A DNA stretch of 64,000 nucleotides from CANMXU01 sp052030545 (GCF_052030545.1 NZ_JBPDIH010000005.1:1-64000); one strand, 5' to 3'. Shown: positions 26,905-36,251, numbered from the stretch's first letter. Notes: a model not told the origin generated them from the letters alone. Made by a program: numbers and translations.

Positions 26905-26951
26905 ATTTTATTACTGATTAATTTTACTATTGATAAATTTTATTGCTGATA
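26905..26951. repeat. Triple 15-16-bp tandem repeat at DUF58 gene stop
   Basis: AATTTTATTACTGATT (26905-26920), AATTTTACTATTGATA (26921-26936) and AATTTATTGCTGATA (26937-26951). The last copy encodes the end of the DUF58 protein (Y-Q-Q-stop). The copies downstream carry TAG and TAA triplets at the equivalent place. Confidence 0.75.
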
Positions 26952-27941
26952 AAGCGCTAATTCTGTTAAACAATGAGCTAAATGCTGCGCCCCTTGTTCG
27001 GGCTCAATGTGAAAGCGTGGAAATTTCACGCCAAATTTTTTCCCTTGGCCATCGTATTCCAGTATTAAGCCACAAAGCATCGACAATTTAGTGTCAACAT
27101 CGGCCGCAGGCATTGCTGACAAACTTAACCAGATTTCGTCAGCGCTGTCTTGTTGGTATTGTTTAGTTAGCCAACCTTGACCGCGCGCTACTTGCTTCCA
27201 TGCAACATGGCTTAGCGGTTGTCCTAAACGATAAGGCTCAAGTGCATAAAAATCGTCGCCCTGTTTAATCGGCTTTGCGTTATTTACAGGCATTGCCTTA
27301 GCAGCGTCATTATCGCTTTGCATGTCATTTTCGGCTAAAAAAGCCCCTTTAATCACCTTAGGCTCGGGATAAATAATGACATCTATATTTAAGTCGAGCT
27401 GGGTCCAAGTCGTAAATAAACCTAAGCCGTATTCACTGGCGACTTTTAAACGACCAAGCGACTGCCGGCCTCGGTGAGTCGCAAAAAACGTCGCATTAAC
27501 CGAGCTTTTACCACTAACGATTGTTTGCTGAAAACATTTGGGCTGATTGTTGAAGGAAAAACTAAAATGATGCCGCGCTTTCGTTGAATTAAGTTCTATT
27601 GGCACAGCAATGGTTTGCCCTGAAAAGCCTCGAACTTCGGCTAATTGCGCTACTTCTAACCCTCTTACATTATAAAAGCTGTGCAACATGGCACTGATAA
27701 AAAAACTGGCTAATAAATAGGTTAACAACAAAATAACGTTGTTTTGATAATTCGTACCAAGTAAAAATAGCAATAATAAAAAGGCTAAATAAGCAAAACC
27801 AAATTTACTTGGGAAAATAAAAATATTCCGGCTCGTCAGTTGATAACGATTTTTCGCCGGCATGCGCTTTTTTAGCCATAAATTAACGCGTGCGGCGATA
27901 ATGTTTGTCAGTGTACTTTTAACCGTTAATAACATTGTCAT
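26940..27941 (-). CDS. DUF58 domain protein
   Basis: The 333-aa protein has two close transmembrane helices (about 35-75) followed by a soluble domain. This contains the DUF58 signature 'DFYALEPYRLGQPLSHVAWKQVARGQGWLTKQY' at about 228-260, a region related to von Willebrand A-like folds. It is predicted to work with the MoxR AAA ATPase, encoded immediately upstream, in assembly or chaperoning of envelope or metal-dependent proteins. ATG 27941 is chosen over GTG 27944; there is no strong ribosome site, and coupling to the MoxR gene (14 bases away) is likely. The 3' end lies in a tandem repeat. Confidence 0.88.
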   Translation of the reverse strand: MTMLLTVKSTLTNIIAARVNLWLKKRMPAKNRYQLTSRNIFIFPSKFGFAYLAFLLLLFLLGTNYQNNVILLLTYLLASFFISAMLHSFYNVRGLEVAQLAEVRGFSGQTIAVPIELNSTKARHHFSFSFNNQPKCFQQTIVSGKSSVNATFFATHRGRQSLGRLKVASEYGLGLFTTWTQLDLNIDVIIYPEPKVIKGAFLAENDMQSDNDAAKAMPVNNAKPIKQGDDFYALEPYRLGQPLSHVAWKQVARGQGWLTKQYQQDSADEIWLSLSAMPAADVDTKLSMLCGLILEYDGQGKKFGVKFPRFHIEPEQGAQHLAHCLTELALYQQ

Positions 27942-27955
27942 CACTCATCAAAGCG

Positions 27956-28870
27956 TTATAAAGGCTGCATTACATCAACATCGGCTAATAACGTTTGAGC
28001 AATAGATGATGACAATTGTTGTTGATGACCTGCATCTAGCCTATGCTCGCACACTGCTTCAAAAACCGCTTGAACATCATCTGGAATGAGATGATTTCTA
28101 TTGTCGATAAATGCCCAAGCTTTGGCCGCTGCTAATAAGGCTTTACCTGCTCGTGGCGACAAAGGGTTTGCCTGACAACTTTGCGCACGGCTTGCATGGC
28201 AAAGGCCAATAATGTAATCAAGAATACTGTCAGAGGCGCTAACTTGCTCGGTCGCTTGCTGTAATTGTTGAAACTCTTGTGCATTAACACACGCTGATAA
28301 GTTAGCATCAGTACTGCTTCCTGCACGCAAAATGTCTCGTTCCGCGTCAATGCAAGGAAAACCAAGTGATATTCTCATCATAAAGCGGTCTAGTTGAGAC
28401 TCAGGTAAAGGGTAAGTGCCAGCATGAAACAGTGGGTTTTGTGTCGCAATAACAAAAAATGGTGATGTTAACGGATATGTCTCACCGTCAATACTGACCT
28501 GCTTTTCTTCCATAGCTTCTAATAGTGCCGATTGTGTTTTAGGGCTAGCACGATTAATTTCATCAGCCAGTAAGACTTGATTAAAAATAGGCCCGCGATG
28601 CAAGGTAAAACTTTGTGCTTTAGGGTCAAAAATAGACACGCCGATAATATCTGCTGGCAATAAATCACTGGTGAATTGACTGCGCTGATAGCTTAACCCT
28701 AAGGTTGTTGCTAACGCGTGCGCCAGTGTGGTTTTACCCATGCCCGGTAAATCTTCAATTAACAAGTGCCCTTTTGCTAACAAACAAACCAATGCCAAAC
28801 GAATTTCATGCTCTTTGCCTAAAACCGCTTGATTCATTTGCGCTAAAATTGCAGCCACTTTGTTTTGCAT
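27956..28870 (-). CDS. MoxR family AAA ATPase
   Basis: The protein has 304 aa: Walker A (EDLPGMGKTT, about 39-48), Walker B with 'LLADEINRASPKTQSALLEAMEE' (about 104-126), 'FVIATQNP' sensor 1 and an arginine-rich sensor in 'ESQLDRFMMR'. It is a cytoplasmic AAA+ chaperone of the MoxR family, usually paired with DUF58/VWA proteins. ATG 28870 is preferred over GTG 28876, because AGGAAGG is then seven bases upstream. It is the first gene of the three-gene MoxR-DUF58-TgpA operon. A NorQ-type relative is encoded separately at 51469-52284. Confidence 0.93.
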   Translation of the reverse strand: MQNKVAAILAQMNQAVLGKEHEIRLALVCLLAKGHLLIEDLPGMGKTTLAHALATTLGLSYQRSQFTSDLLPADIIGVSIFDPKAQSFTLHRGPIFNQVLLADEINRASPKTQSALLEAMEEKQVSIDGETYPLTSPFFVIATQNPLFHAGTYPLPESQLDRFMMRISLGFPCIDAERDILRAGSSTDANLSACVNAQEFQQLQQATEQVSASDSILDYIIGLCHASRAQSCQANPLSPRAGKALLAAAKAWAFIDNRNHLIPDDVQAVFEAVCEHRLDAGHQQQLSSSIAQTLLADVDVMQPL

Positions 28871-29043
28871 CTTCACACCTTCCTGTAGTTACTTAACCAC
28901 ATACTATGAATAAATACCTTAATTAGGCAAGTAGTTAACTCAATCAATCGATAAAAGTGCTGATATTTTATTTTTGTTTTAGATCAACAAAATGCGTTTA
29001 ATATTTACGCAAAGCGACAGTTGTTAGCTAAATGATGAGTTAT

Positions 29044-29057
29044 TTGACCTTAATCAA
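29044..29057 (+). promoter_or_regulatory. FNR/DNR-type box upstream of GCS2 gene
   Basis: TTGACCTTAATCAA; read on the other strand it is TTGAT-TAAG-GTCAA. It agrees with TTGAT-N4-ATCAA at nine of ten positions and fully with the TTGAT-N4-GTCAA variant reported for DNR-type regulators. The centre is 82 bases before the ATG at 29133. A TATCTG (29085-29090) lies close to, though a few bases beyond, the place expected for a -10 element. Confidence 0.5.
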
Positions 29058-29132
29058 AAATTACCTTGAGCGATTTTGCGACAGTATCTGTCTACAAAAA
29101 TAACAGTGATGTTTAAAAGGAGGTCATAACCT

Positions 29133-30608
29133 ATGGGTAAAAATATTGCCAAAGATACCTTTTGTGACCATGACTACTGTTTATTTGAACAAAAGTTGAG
29201 TCAGCAGCTTGAACAACTTAAAGACATTATTGAACAAGACGGCTTTGGTCAGTCAACACTCAAAATAGGTGCTGAACTTGAAATGTACTTAGTCGATGCT
29301 GACGCACAGGTAAGTCTTGCTAATCAACAATTGCTTAACGATTTAAACGATGTGCAGTTTCAACCCGAGTTAAACCAATACAACATCGAATTAAATTTAA
29401 ACTGTTTCCCGCAGCAAGGCCAACCGTTTACCGCGTTAAGAAATGAAATTTTAGACAAAACCGCCAAATTGGAAAAAGTGGCAAAAAAGCGTGGCATAAA
29501 TATCGTGCCCATCGGCATTTTACCAACGTTAGAAAAAAAGCACCTTAATGTGAATTACATGACCGACAGCACCCGCTATCGCTGTTTGGCTAACTACCTT
29601 TATCAACAACGTGGTGAAGCATTTAAAATCAATATATCTGGTGAAGAAAACTTATCAGTAGATTTTGACGATATCTGCGCCGAAGGTGCAAATACCTCTT
29701 TTCAGGTGCACATGATGACCAAGCCAGCGTTGTTTTGCCAAACATTTAATGCTGCCCAGCTCACTCTTCCTTTAGTGACCGCCATTGGTGCCAATTCAGC
29801 GATATTTCTGGGCAAAAAATTATGGCATGAAACACGTGTAGCTTTATTTAAACAATCGTTAGACATTCGTCTACGCGATAAAGTCGCGTGGCAAGAGCCC
29901 CCAAGAGTGAACTTTGGCCACGGCTGGCTACGAAATGGCCCGTGGGAATTATTTGCCGAGTCTGTTGCCTTATATCCTCCGGTGATCCCCGAAGTGGTTA
30001 CAACGAAAAATGAAGAAAATTTGGCAAAACTCGACGAATTAAATTTACATATGGGCACGGTGTGGCCATGGCATCGCCCTGTTTATGACCATCATAATAA
30101 TGGCCATATTCGCATCGAATTTCGTGCTATTCCTGCTGGGCCAACCAGTTTAGATATGGTTGCAAATGCGGCATTTGCTATAGGCCTTGCCGCAGGTATG
30201 GCAGATAACATTCAAAATTACCTTGCTGTTATGCCATTTAAATATGCCGAATATAACTTTTATCGCGCCGCTCAATCAGGGCTAGACGCTAAAATTTTAT
30301 GGCCTCTTAATAACCCCTATAAATTAGAAGAAGTTGCCCTAACAGATGTTATCAATGCACTTATTCCTATTGCCAAACAGGGCTTAGCGAGCTTAGGTGT
30401 TGATAACGAAGAAATTAACCAATTTATTCACATTATTGAACAACGACTAAACCGCCACATTAACGGCGCTATTTGGCAACAAAACACTTTAACTTATTTA
30501 GAGCAAACGATGGACAAAACATCCGCTTGTCGCGAGCTTGTTAACTTATATATAACTAATTGTAGAACGTGCCAACCCGTTGCTACATGGGAGCAAATAT
30601 GGACATAA
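29133..30608 (+). CDS. Glutamate-cysteine ligase family 2 (GCS2) carboxylate-amine ligase
   Basis: The 491-aa protein shows GCS2-type ligase sequence: 'IGAELEMYLVD' (about 45-55) with the metal-binding glutamates, 'NIELNLNC', and 'HIRIEFRAIPAGPTSLDMVANAAFAIGLAAGM' in the C-terminal half. Members use ATP to join a carboxylate, often glutamate, to an amine; substrates in this branch (YbdK/EgtA-like) vary and cannot be predicted. It has a strong AGGAGG eight bases before the ATG. The gene overlaps the following AstE-like deacylase gene by 10 bases, so one joins and the other probably cleaves an amide. The upstream FNR/DNR-type box suggests induction without oxygen or by NO. Confidence 0.82.
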   Translation: MGKNIAKDTFCDHDYCLFEQKLSQQLEQLKDIIEQDGFGQSTLKIGAELEMYLVDADAQVSLANQQLLNDLNDVQFQPELNQYNIELNLNCFPQQGQPFTALRNEILDKTAKLEKVAKKRGINIVPIGILPTLEKKHLNVNYMTDSTRYRCLANYLYQQRGEAFKINISGEENLSVDFDDICAEGANTSFQVHMMTKPALFCQTFNAAQLTLPLVTAIGANSAIFLGKKLWHETRVALFKQSLDIRLRDKVAWQEPPRVNFGHGWLRNGPWELFAESVALYPPVIPEVVTTKNEENLAKLDELNLHMGTVWPWHRPVYDHHNNGHIRIEFRAIPAGPTSLDMVANAAFAIGLAAGMADNIQNYLAVMPFKYAEYNFYRAAQSGLDAKILWPLNNPYKLEEVALTDVINALIPIAKQGLASLGVDNEEINQFIHIIEQRLNRHINGAIWQQNTLTYLEQTMDKTSACRELVNLYITNCRTCQPVATWEQIWT

Positions 30609-31690
30609 ATTTCTCCGCGCTTGATTACCTTAAAGATCCAAGCAGCCAACAACTTAAAGAAACGCCTGAGCAATTTTTATTGTCTTTATCTGGGCCAACA
30701 ATCATTGACATCACAGGTAGTGATCAAAGCCGTTGTCGCGTATTAGTTACGCTTTTACATGGTAATGAGCCCTCTGGTTTAATTGCCATGCATCGTTGGT
30801 TAATTGAATACAACCAAGCCAATAGTCACTTATTAATGCCTTCAACGAATATGCGCTTTATTATTTGTTCGATAGAAGCGGCTAAATCTCTGCCTTTGCT
30901 TAGCACCCGTTATACGGTAAATGGCAAAGATCTTAATCGCTGTTTTGGCAGTAAAAATAACCAAGGCTTTTACCAACGAGCTAACCTTATTGAAAATGCA
31001 ATCCGTGAAGTAAACCCCGAGGCCATTGTCGATTTGCACAATACCTCAGGCCGTGGCCCGGCATTTTCAGTTTGCACCCAAAGCAGTGACGATAATGTGT
31101 CACTGACCTCACTGTTTTGTTCAACCATGATTTTATCGCACCTTAGCTTAGGTGCATTAATGGAGCAAAAGTTTAACTGCCCAACTATCACCCTTGAATG
31201 CGGCGGCAGCCAAGACAACGAAGCACACGAGCTCGCTTATGAAGGCATTAATCGCTATTGCAGCTCTGAATTAATTCATGATTGTCATCACAATAATCCG
31301 GTAGAAATTATTCATACACCACTGCGTTTGCAGTTAAAGTCGGGCGTTGATTTAACTTATGCTGATAAAAACACAAGCGCTGATGGTGTTATTTTAAAAT
31401 TCGATCTTGAAAAGTTTAATTATGGTATTGCACAGCGCGGTCAATCGTTCGGTTGGATAAACGGCTGTGGTTTAGAACATTTAGAATTGGTTGATGCCGA
31501 TAAAGAAGACGTTATCACCGATTACTTTACGGTACTAAATAATGAACTGATATGCGCAACTAATATTCGCGTATTTATGGCAACACCCAATAAAAACATT
31601 GCCATTAATGACTGTATTTTTTATGTGATTAAACAACGTGATATTAAAAATACCAAAATACCCGACATTGATTATTTTGTTGGCACCTAA
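30599..31690 (+). CDS. AstE/aspartoacylase-like zinc deacylase
   Basis: The 363-aa protein has the M14-like zinc site of the succinylglutamate desuccinylase/aspartoacylase family: H54 and E57 in 'HGNEPSG', H147 in 'DLHNTSGRG', the D-L-N-R motif at about 111-114, and the catalytic glutamate in 'ITLECGGS'. It would hydrolyse an N-acyl amino acid or a related amide in the cytoplasm. It does not sit in an arginine succinyltransferase cluster, so classical AstE function is unlikely. The start is ATG 30599, which overlaps the stop region of the GCS2 gene; GGGAG is five bases upstream. Substrate unknown. Confidence 0.85.
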   Translation: MDINFSALDYLKDPSSQQLKETPEQFLLSLSGPTIIDITGSDQSRCRVLVTLLHGNEPSGLIAMHRWLIEYNQANSHLLMPSTNMRFIICSIEAAKSLPLLSTRYTVNGKDLNRCFGSKNNQGFYQRANLIENAIREVNPEAIVDLHNTSGRGPAFSVCTQSSDDNVSLTSLFCSTMILSHLSLGALMEQKFNCPTITLECGGSQDNEAHELAYEGINRYCSSELIHDCHHNNPVEIIHTPLRLQLKSGVDLTYADKNTSADGVILKFDLEKFNYGIAQRGQSFGWINGCGLEHLELVDADKEDVITDYFTVLNNELICATNIRVFMATPNKNIAINDCIFYVIKQRDIKNTKIPDIDYFVGT

Positions 31691-31740
31691 AACTTAGCCA
31701 ATGAAACATCAACGCCAAAAGATAAAAACAAGCCGTAAAA

Positions 31741-31770
31741 AAGCCCGTTAGCTAATCGACTCACGGGCTT
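31741..31770 (-). terminator. Terminator between convergent genes
   Basis: AAGCCCGT (31741-31748) pairs with ACGGGCTT (31763-31770) around a 14-base loop. On the minus strand the stem is followed by six T, so it mainly ends the Ig-domain lipoprotein transcript. On the + strand the tail is poor. Confidence 0.75.
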
Positions 31771-31803
31771 CTCGGTCTTTAACGACTTAATTTAAATTTG
31801 TGA

Positions 31804-33846
31804 TTATTCTTGTGCTGGAATTGCGTCACCTTGAATGAGGAAGTTATCGATATAGCCATGTTGTGTTCCTTTGTCTTCAGCGCCATTACTATTAAACTGG
31901 ATCCAAAGTGTTTTTTGATCATTGGCATCTGCTGGCAATAAATGCTCTTTTTTAACAAAAACTTGTTTTGCAACACCGTCAACATCATTACTAAAGCTGT
32001 CGATTTCAACCCAGTTTATGCCATCAATCGAGTAATTCGTTGTATATTTTAAACCATCAATTAAATCTTTGGCCGCGATATCATAGTACAACTTTATATT
32101 TTGCTGTCCTGTGGTATCAAAAATAGCGGCATGGTCAGCACCATTTTTTGATCTTAAAGACGTAGTACTTGAAATAGTTTCACCGCCATTAACCGCTTCC
32201 ACCGCATCACCACTGTGATCCACTTTTGATGGTATAGGAGCTAACGCAAATCCATTTACGTGACTCTCAGCGATATTTGCCCATTCAGCTGTTAATGTTT
32301 CCATCAAATTAAGCCCCGTTGAGGCAACTTTTCTAATACGAATTTTTTCATTGCCTTCAGATACATCATTGGCAATACCGTCGGTAACCGTTAAATTTAG
32401 CGTATAGAAAGCATCACCTGCCAAATTACCGCTGCTAACTGTAGCTATTTCTTCTTCGGTAGGTTGACGTAAAAGTACAATATAACCGTCAGGCGTAACA
32501 TCAAATAAGTCACCTTTACCGCCAAGGTCATCACTTACTAATTCAAAAGTTAAGCTACTGTTGTCGTGTCCATCAGTTGCACGTAATGGCATTGACGAGC
32601 CGACAATTCCACCGATAGCTGCGGGTAAAATATCCTCGGCAAATTGCGCGTGAGTAATATTTAATACGGCGATATCTTCTTCGCCATCGTCGTTATTGGT
32701 TACTTTTATGCTAAATGTATTAGGGTTGTTTTCATCATAAGCAAATACGCCCGCTAAACCACCTTCAGCATCAATTGTTAACCAATCAGGTCCGGTTAAT
32801 TTTTCAAATGAATAATTGTCAAAAAATGACGCAATATAATCACCAAGGCTATGATTGTGCTCTGAAAATTCAGCATCAATTACGCCACCATTTTTCACTA
32901 TGGTATCTTCGGTAAAACCAAAGAAAAGCTTATCAACAACTAACGTAAATTCCTCGGTAATGGTAAATTCGCCATCAGAAACACTCACTTCAAAACTATA
33001 ATCACCTGGTACATCGGTAACACCCGTTAATTGGTCACCATCAAGCGACAACCACCCTGGGCCGCTAACTAGTTCATAGGTTAACGCGTCACCTTCAATA
33101 TCGGTTGCACTTAATGTTGCAGCATATTCAACAGTTTGGATAGCGGTTAACTTCGATACAGTTAAATCAGTTGGCCCTTGGTTTGGATCAGAAACCAGCA
33201 AATTAAAGCTTTGCTCAATAACATGTTCACCGTCGGTCACTGACAAAGTAAATGCGTAACTACCTGCTGCTGGTATTACACCTGTAAGCTTGTCACCCTC
33301 AAGCGAAAGTAACGGTTCGCCTTCTACTTCTGGGCCATCGACAAGTGCAAAGGTTAATGGGTCTTGGTCTAAGTCTTGCGCAGAAACCACAGCTTCAAAT
33401 GGCTGTGAGGTAATACCGGTTAAATTGGAGACCTCAAAATTATCTGGCGCGCGATTATGAATAACAATATTGATTACCGCACTTCCTTCAACATATTCGC
33501 TGCCGTCAAAAACACGAAACGTTAAGTCTGAACTACCCAAGCTTTCTAAAGGAGGTGTGCCAGTAACGGTGCCGTCTAAACCCACAACAAGCCAGTCTGG
33601 CCCTGATAATTTGGTATAAAGCAATTTATCTTCGTCGGCATCGGTTGCAGAAATCATAGCATTAAAAGGCACTAACTCGCGGCCGTCGGTATTATCAATC
33701 ATAGGGATTGACGGCGCACTATTGGCATTGGCATCGTCGTCATCGTTGAGATCACAACCCGATAATAATAGGCATGAACTCATGGTAGCGAACATTACCG
33801 CACGTGAGCATTTTTTTAGTTTCATGGTGTTGTTAATAATTTGCAT
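31804..33846 (-). CDS. Lipoprotein with tandem Ig-like domains
   Basis: The 680-aa protein has a lipoprotein signal; lipobox L-L-S-G-C with cysteine 31, then a D-rich stretch (DLNDDDDANANS). At least four Ig-like/cadherin-like repeats follow in the first 400 residues. They are recognisable by the recurring 'GPDWL..D..G.L.G' core and 'F.V.DG.....' edges, as in putative Ig (He_PIG) domains. The C-terminal third (about 515-675) resembles a lectin/discoidin-like jelly roll ('WIQFNSNGAEDKGTQHGYIDNF'). The protein is probably anchored to the outer membrane and exposed, with an adhesive or polymer-binding role. The start ATG at 33846 has AAGG seven bases upstream. It is monocistronic with its own terminator. 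Confidence 0.75.
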   Translation of the reverse strand: MQIINNTMKLKKCSRAVMFATMSSCLLLSGCDLNDDDDANANSAPSIPMIDNTDGRELVPFNAMISATDADEDKLLYTKLSGPDWLVVGLDGTVTGTPPLESLGSSDLTFRVFDGSEYVEGSAVINIVIHNRAPDNFEVSNLTGITSQPFEAVVSAQDLDQDPLTFALVDGPEVEGEPLLSLEGDKLTGVIPAAGSYAFTLSVTDGEHVIEQSFNLLVSDPNQGPTDLTVSKLTAIQTVEYAATLSATDIEGDALTYELVSGPGWLSLDGDQLTGVTDVPGDYSFEVSVSDGEFTITEEFTLVVDKLFFGFTEDTIVKNGGVIDAEFSEHNHSLGDYIASFFDNYSFEKLTGPDWLTIDAEGGLAGVFAYDENNPNTFSIKVTNNDDGEEDIAVLNITHAQFAEDILPAAIGGIVGSSMPLRATDGHDNSSLTFELVSDDLGGKGDLFDVTPDGYIVLLRQPTEEEIATVSSGNLAGDAFYTLNLTVTDGIANDVSEGNEKIRIRKVASTGLNLMETLTAEWANIAESHVNGFALAPIPSKVDHSGDAVEAVNGGETISSTTSLRSKNGADHAAIFDTTGQQNIKLYYDIAAKDLIDGLKYTTNYSIDGINWVEIDSFSNDVDGVAKQVFVKKEHLLPADANDQKTLWIQFNSNGAEDKGTQHGYIDNFLIQGDAIPAQE

Positions 33847-34090
33847 AAAGTGACCTTGTGATTTTTATAGTTTTTCACATATTCTAATATTAATTCACAT
33901 ATTTATAATATAAATAACACACAAGAACAAGAGTAAGCATATTTATTTCATCATAAATAAATAAGCGATTGTATTTATAGGAATTTATATTTTAAGGTTT
34001 TATCTAATTGTACAATTTAAAATACAATTAGGCGCGAAAGGTGATTTAAAAGAAATTGAAATAGAAATTAGATGTGACGGTGAAAAGTAA

Positions 34091-34120
34091 AATGCACTAA
34101 CGTTTGAAAGCTAGTGCATT
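34091..34120 (-). terminator. Probable terminator after dnrP
   Basis: AATGCACTA (34091-34099) pairs with TAGTGCATT (34112-34120); on the minus strand TTTTACTTTT follows. It lies about 20 bases after the dnrP stop. The long loop makes it a moderate terminator. Confidence 0.55.
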
Positions 34121-34140
34121 AAAACAGTGTTTAGGCTTAT

Positions 34141-34329
34141 TTACCTAGGTAAGAAGAAAATCATAAAAGTGCAAAATAGCGTTATAACCACAAACCATTT
34201 AACAAAAACACCTAGCATTCGCCTTTTGTCATTCGGATGTTTTTTGGCAAGCGGCATACCGCAGCTCAAACATTCAGAGCGACTATCTTCGTTTTCTGTT
34301 TGGCAATATAAGCACGGGATCTTATTCAT
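34141..34329 (-). CDS. dnrP: DnrP-like zinc-ribbon membrane protein
   Basis: The 62-aa protein has an N-terminal zinc ribbon with C-x2-C (CLYC) and C-x2-C (CLSC, followed by G-M-P-L), a basic stretch (KKHPNDKRR), then one transmembrane helix (about 40-58) ending in F-L-P-R. This order matches the small DnrP proteins encoded near nitric oxide reductase genes in Pseudomonas and other denitrifiers. Their exact role is not established. It follows norD by 53 bases on the same strand and is probably cotranscribed from the FNR/DNR-type promoter of norD. The symbol is given from family memory. Confidence 0.65.
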   Translation of the reverse strand: MNKIPCLYCQTENEDSRSECLSCGMPLAKKHPNDKRRMLGVFVKWFVVITLFCTFMIFFLPR

Positions 34330-34382
34330 ATAGCGTTAATACTCTTTATTTGTCTTAGTATGAAAATACAAGCTCACATGAA

Positions 34383-36218
34383 CTATTGATTAGTTAATTG
34401 ATGATACAACTGCGGCAATTTTATTGGCAATTGCGACGGCTTTAACAACACCGTATACGAGCCACTACCAAATATATAGGGCAAGTAATCCTCAGCTTCT
34501 TGATCAATTGTTATGCAAAAAGGTTTAATACCCAAACGCTTAGCTTCAGCAATCGCTTGATGGGTATCTTCAATGCCAAAGCGACCTTCATAATGATCTA
34601 TATCGTTCGGCTTGCCATCCGTTAAAATTAGCATTAGCTTTTGAGACGACTTTTGTTCGGCGATTATTTTAGTTGCTTGGCGAATAGCCGCGCCCATGCG
34701 GGTATAAAAACCAGGGCGTATCGATTGAATTCTGCCGCGCACATCATCACTGTATTTTTCATTAAAGTTTTTTAGCATCGAAAAGCGCACATTTTGACGT
34801 TTTACTGATGAGAAGCCATACATGGCAAAGTTATCGCCAACCGCGTTTAATGCTTCGCCAAAAAGCATCAAACTGTCTTGAACAACGTCGATAACGCGAT
34901 TATTGTCGTCTAAATGCGCATCGGTCGACATAGAGATATCCGCTAACAATAAGCAAGAAAGGTCGCGGTTATTACCACGAAAACTTTGAAATAAGCCCCG
35001 CTCTTGTGTCGGCGAAATGGTGCTTTCAACATGAAAGTCTAACCAAGAGGATAAATCTAACTCTTCACCTTGCGGTTGGGCTTTTAGCCAATAGCGCACA
35101 CTGCGTAATTGTTCAAATTGCGCTTGTATGGTTTTAGAAATTTTTCGCAATCTTGCTGGTAGCGGTTTTGCCGTGGCATCTTTGGGTAACATTGGCTGAA
35201 GCAAGACTCTGTCTTCAACTAATCGATGAGTTTTGTAGTCCCACTCAGGCAGTTTAAGCCCCTCGCCCATTGGCGTGTCATCTTCTGATGCCGACGGTAA
35301 GTCCATATCAATTTTAATACGGGCACTTTTTTGATTTTGTTGTTGCGATAAGGTTATTTTGTCGAGATCTTCAACGATACGTTGATTATCTTCGTCATCA
35401 TCGTCGCTATCGTCACTGCCGCGATCCATTTTTGCAAATTCACTCCAAGAAAACATGCTCTCTAGGCGAAAGATCATCATACCACTGCGGCTTTCCGGTG
35501 AATCGACACGCTCGGCTTTTTTGCGACTGGTTTCACTTTTTTTACTGCCGCATACACTTTCTTGTTGCTCAATTTCATCTGGATATTCGGGCATCAAAAT
35601 CTCATCAGCTTGCGCCGAAGGATAGAGCCACAAATAAACCGCTCGAGGGGCGAAATTAACTACAGGAAATTTCGTAACTGAGCCTGGTTCGAGCACGGCT
35701 TGAATAATCGCATTTTCCATAGCCTGCTCTTCGGCAGGCATTTTTGAAACATCGATACGACTTTCTACAAAAGCCTTAGCAAGCCGCTGATATCGCACTT
35801 GCAGTGCAGGATATTTTTGTAAAACATCAACCACTAACGCTTGATTATCTATCGCCCAATGTTTAAATTTTTGTTGATGATTGGCCGCAAGAACGGCTAA
35901 CCAAATATATAAATCGCGGTTAAGTGATTCCGTTGGCAAAACGGCTAAAGATTCAGGTAAACGTAAGCTTTCTTCATCTTGCCATGCCAGACTAAATTGT
36001 TGATTATGACCTGAAATTTTCTGTAAGAAGCTGCGGCGCTCCAAATATTCTCTTGGGCTTGCGGCTTCAACGCGCTTAAGTGGGTCTCCGCCTAACGCTC
36101 TAAAGACAACGCCTATCGACTTACTTACCTGATTAAAATCGACTTTAGCGTCAAAATAATCTGTACTGGCTTTTCGAGTGATAAACCTATGCCAAAAACC
36201 ACCAACCCACTCTTCCAT
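34383..36218 (-). CDS. norD: Nitric oxide reductase activation protein NorD
   Basis: The protein has 611 aa. The N-terminal 420 residues are NorD-specific ('MEEWVGGFWHRFITR', with a variable acidic stretch around 265-280). The C-terminal VWA domain (about 425-600) has the MIDAS motif 'DISMSTD' and 'LTDGKPND'. NorD works with the NorQ AAA ATPase to activate the NorCB nitric oxide reductase, probably during metal insertion. Here norD is separated from norCB and norQ by other genes but has its own FNR/DNR-type promoter. ATG 36218 is a good start. Downstream is dnrP. Confidence 0.93.
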   Translation of the reverse strand: MEEWVGGFWHRFITRKASTDYFDAKVDFNQVSKSIGVVFRALGGDPLKRVEAASPREYLERRSFLQKISGHNQQFSLAWQDEESLRLPESLAVLPTESLNRDLYIWLAVLAANHQQKFKHWAIDNQALVVDVLQKYPALQVRYQRLAKAFVESRIDVSKMPAEEQAMENAIIQAVLEPGSVTKFPVVNFAPRAVYLWLYPSAQADEILMPEYPDEIEQQESVCGSKKSETSRKKAERVDSPESRSGMMIFRLESMFSWSEFAKMDRGSDDSDDDDEDNQRIVEDLDKITLSQQQNQKSARIKIDMDLPSASEDDTPMGEGLKLPEWDYKTHRLVEDRVLLQPMLPKDATAKPLPARLRKISKTIQAQFEQLRSVRYWLKAQPQGEELDLSSWLDFHVESTISPTQERGLFQSFRGNNRDLSCLLLADISMSTDAHLDDNNRVIDVVQDSLMLFGEALNAVGDNFAMYGFSSVKRQNVRFSMLKNFNEKYSDDVRGRIQSIRPGFYTRMGAAIRQATKIIAEQKSSQKLMLILTDGKPNDIDHYEGRFGIEDTHQAIAEAKRLGIKPFCITIDQEAEDYLPYIFGSGSYTVLLKPSQLPIKLPQLYHQLTNQ

Positions 36219-36251
36219 TTCAACTCAAAACTGTAAAAACATGATGCATGC

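Noticed and set aside
29702..30058. 118-codon antisense open frame in the GCS2 gene
   Set aside because: Long by chance on the opposite strand; GCS2 motifs lie on the + strand throughout.
34127..34333. 68-codon open frame on the + strand opposite dnrP
   Set aside because: It is the mirror of the zinc-ribbon gene, whose cysteine pattern and ribosome context make the minus strand the coding one.
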